A stretch of 64,000 nt of DNA, taken from NCBI RefSeq assembly GCF_001757355.1, contig NZ_MINO01000002.1, forward strand, positions 157,416 through 221,415, read 5' to 3'. Source of the DNA: Sphingobium phenoxybenzoativorans. Lineage in GTDB: Bacteria > Pseudomonadota > Alphaproteobacteria > Sphingomonadales > Sphingomonadaceae. Positions 63,906 to 64,000 of this stretch are shown piece by piece. Positions within the stretch are counted from its first letter, which is position 1; each line of letters opens with the position of its first letter. The notes below the pieces were generated by a model. It saw nothing but the letters and a program-made list of their open reading frames with translations. It had not been told where the DNA came from and ran no database searches. The position numbers were made by a program, and so were the translations under genes.

Positions 63906-64000
63906 TGGGGGAGGTCTCCGGCTTTATCTTTGCCGGGGTTATGGGCCTGGTGTTTCGCCTTGGCAACACAGGCGGTGGTAATGGCGTCTATTATACCTTG

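Overview
The window is chromosomal DNA, uniformly GC-rich, from an alphaproteobacterium of the order Sphingomonadales (Sphingomonas, Sphingobium or Novosphingobium type). This rests on four long TonB-dependent receptors, two TPR-sulfotransferases placed beside receptors, many Tat or Sec exported enzymes, the mreBCD-mrdA-rodA block and short palindromic repeats of the kind scattered through sphingomonad genomes. No transposase, phage gene, integrase or CRISPR array was seen.

Layout. 1-12 kb: the first codons of a His-rich regulator, a dicarboxylate/amino acid symporter, a + strand group (M20 peptidase, Rieske oxygenase, FAD oxidoreductase), an APC permease, a TonB receptor with a TPR-sulfotransferase, and a DUF1338 (HglS-like) enzyme. 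13-17.3 kb: a metal-uptake type operon of DUF2946 protein, TonB receptor and PepSY membrane protein. 17.4-25.6 kb: two divergent operons, esterase-trehalase on the - strand and TonB receptor-sulfatase-sulfatase on the + strand, around a LacI-type palindrome. All five products look exported, and I propose they take apart a sulfated, acylated trehalose compound.

25.7-44.6 kb: an eight-gene - strand operon with an ABC transporter, a NikR-like regulator, two DUF1989 proteins, a urea/guanidine carboxylase and allophanate hydrolase. The DUF1989 pair makes guanidine a likelier substrate than urea. Divergent from it are two metallo-beta-lactamase-fold proteins, a beta-propeller protein, a fatty acid hydroxylase family protein, a fourth TonB receptor and a second TPR-sulfotransferase. 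The regulator has lost three of the four residues that match the nickel ligands of E. coli NikR. Three copies of a 26-bp two-fold motif (TATTAC-N14-GTAATA) lie before the transporter/MBL genes, the regulator gene and the hydroxylase gene. I read this as one regulon, and it is the best candidate for an undescribed system here.

44.6-64 kb: a short AT-richer stretch with an orphan membrane protein beside tRNA-Lys(CTT), then housekeeping genes: rodA, mrdA, mreD, mreC, mreB, mutL, a LysE exporter, a MaoC protein, a lipoprotein phosphodiesterase, a His/Met-rich outer membrane protein with a small partner, a deoxyinosine glycosylase, ychF, a DUF2490 protein, pth, rplY and a DUF885 peptidase-like protein. 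Palindromic repeats lie in many of the gaps of this part.
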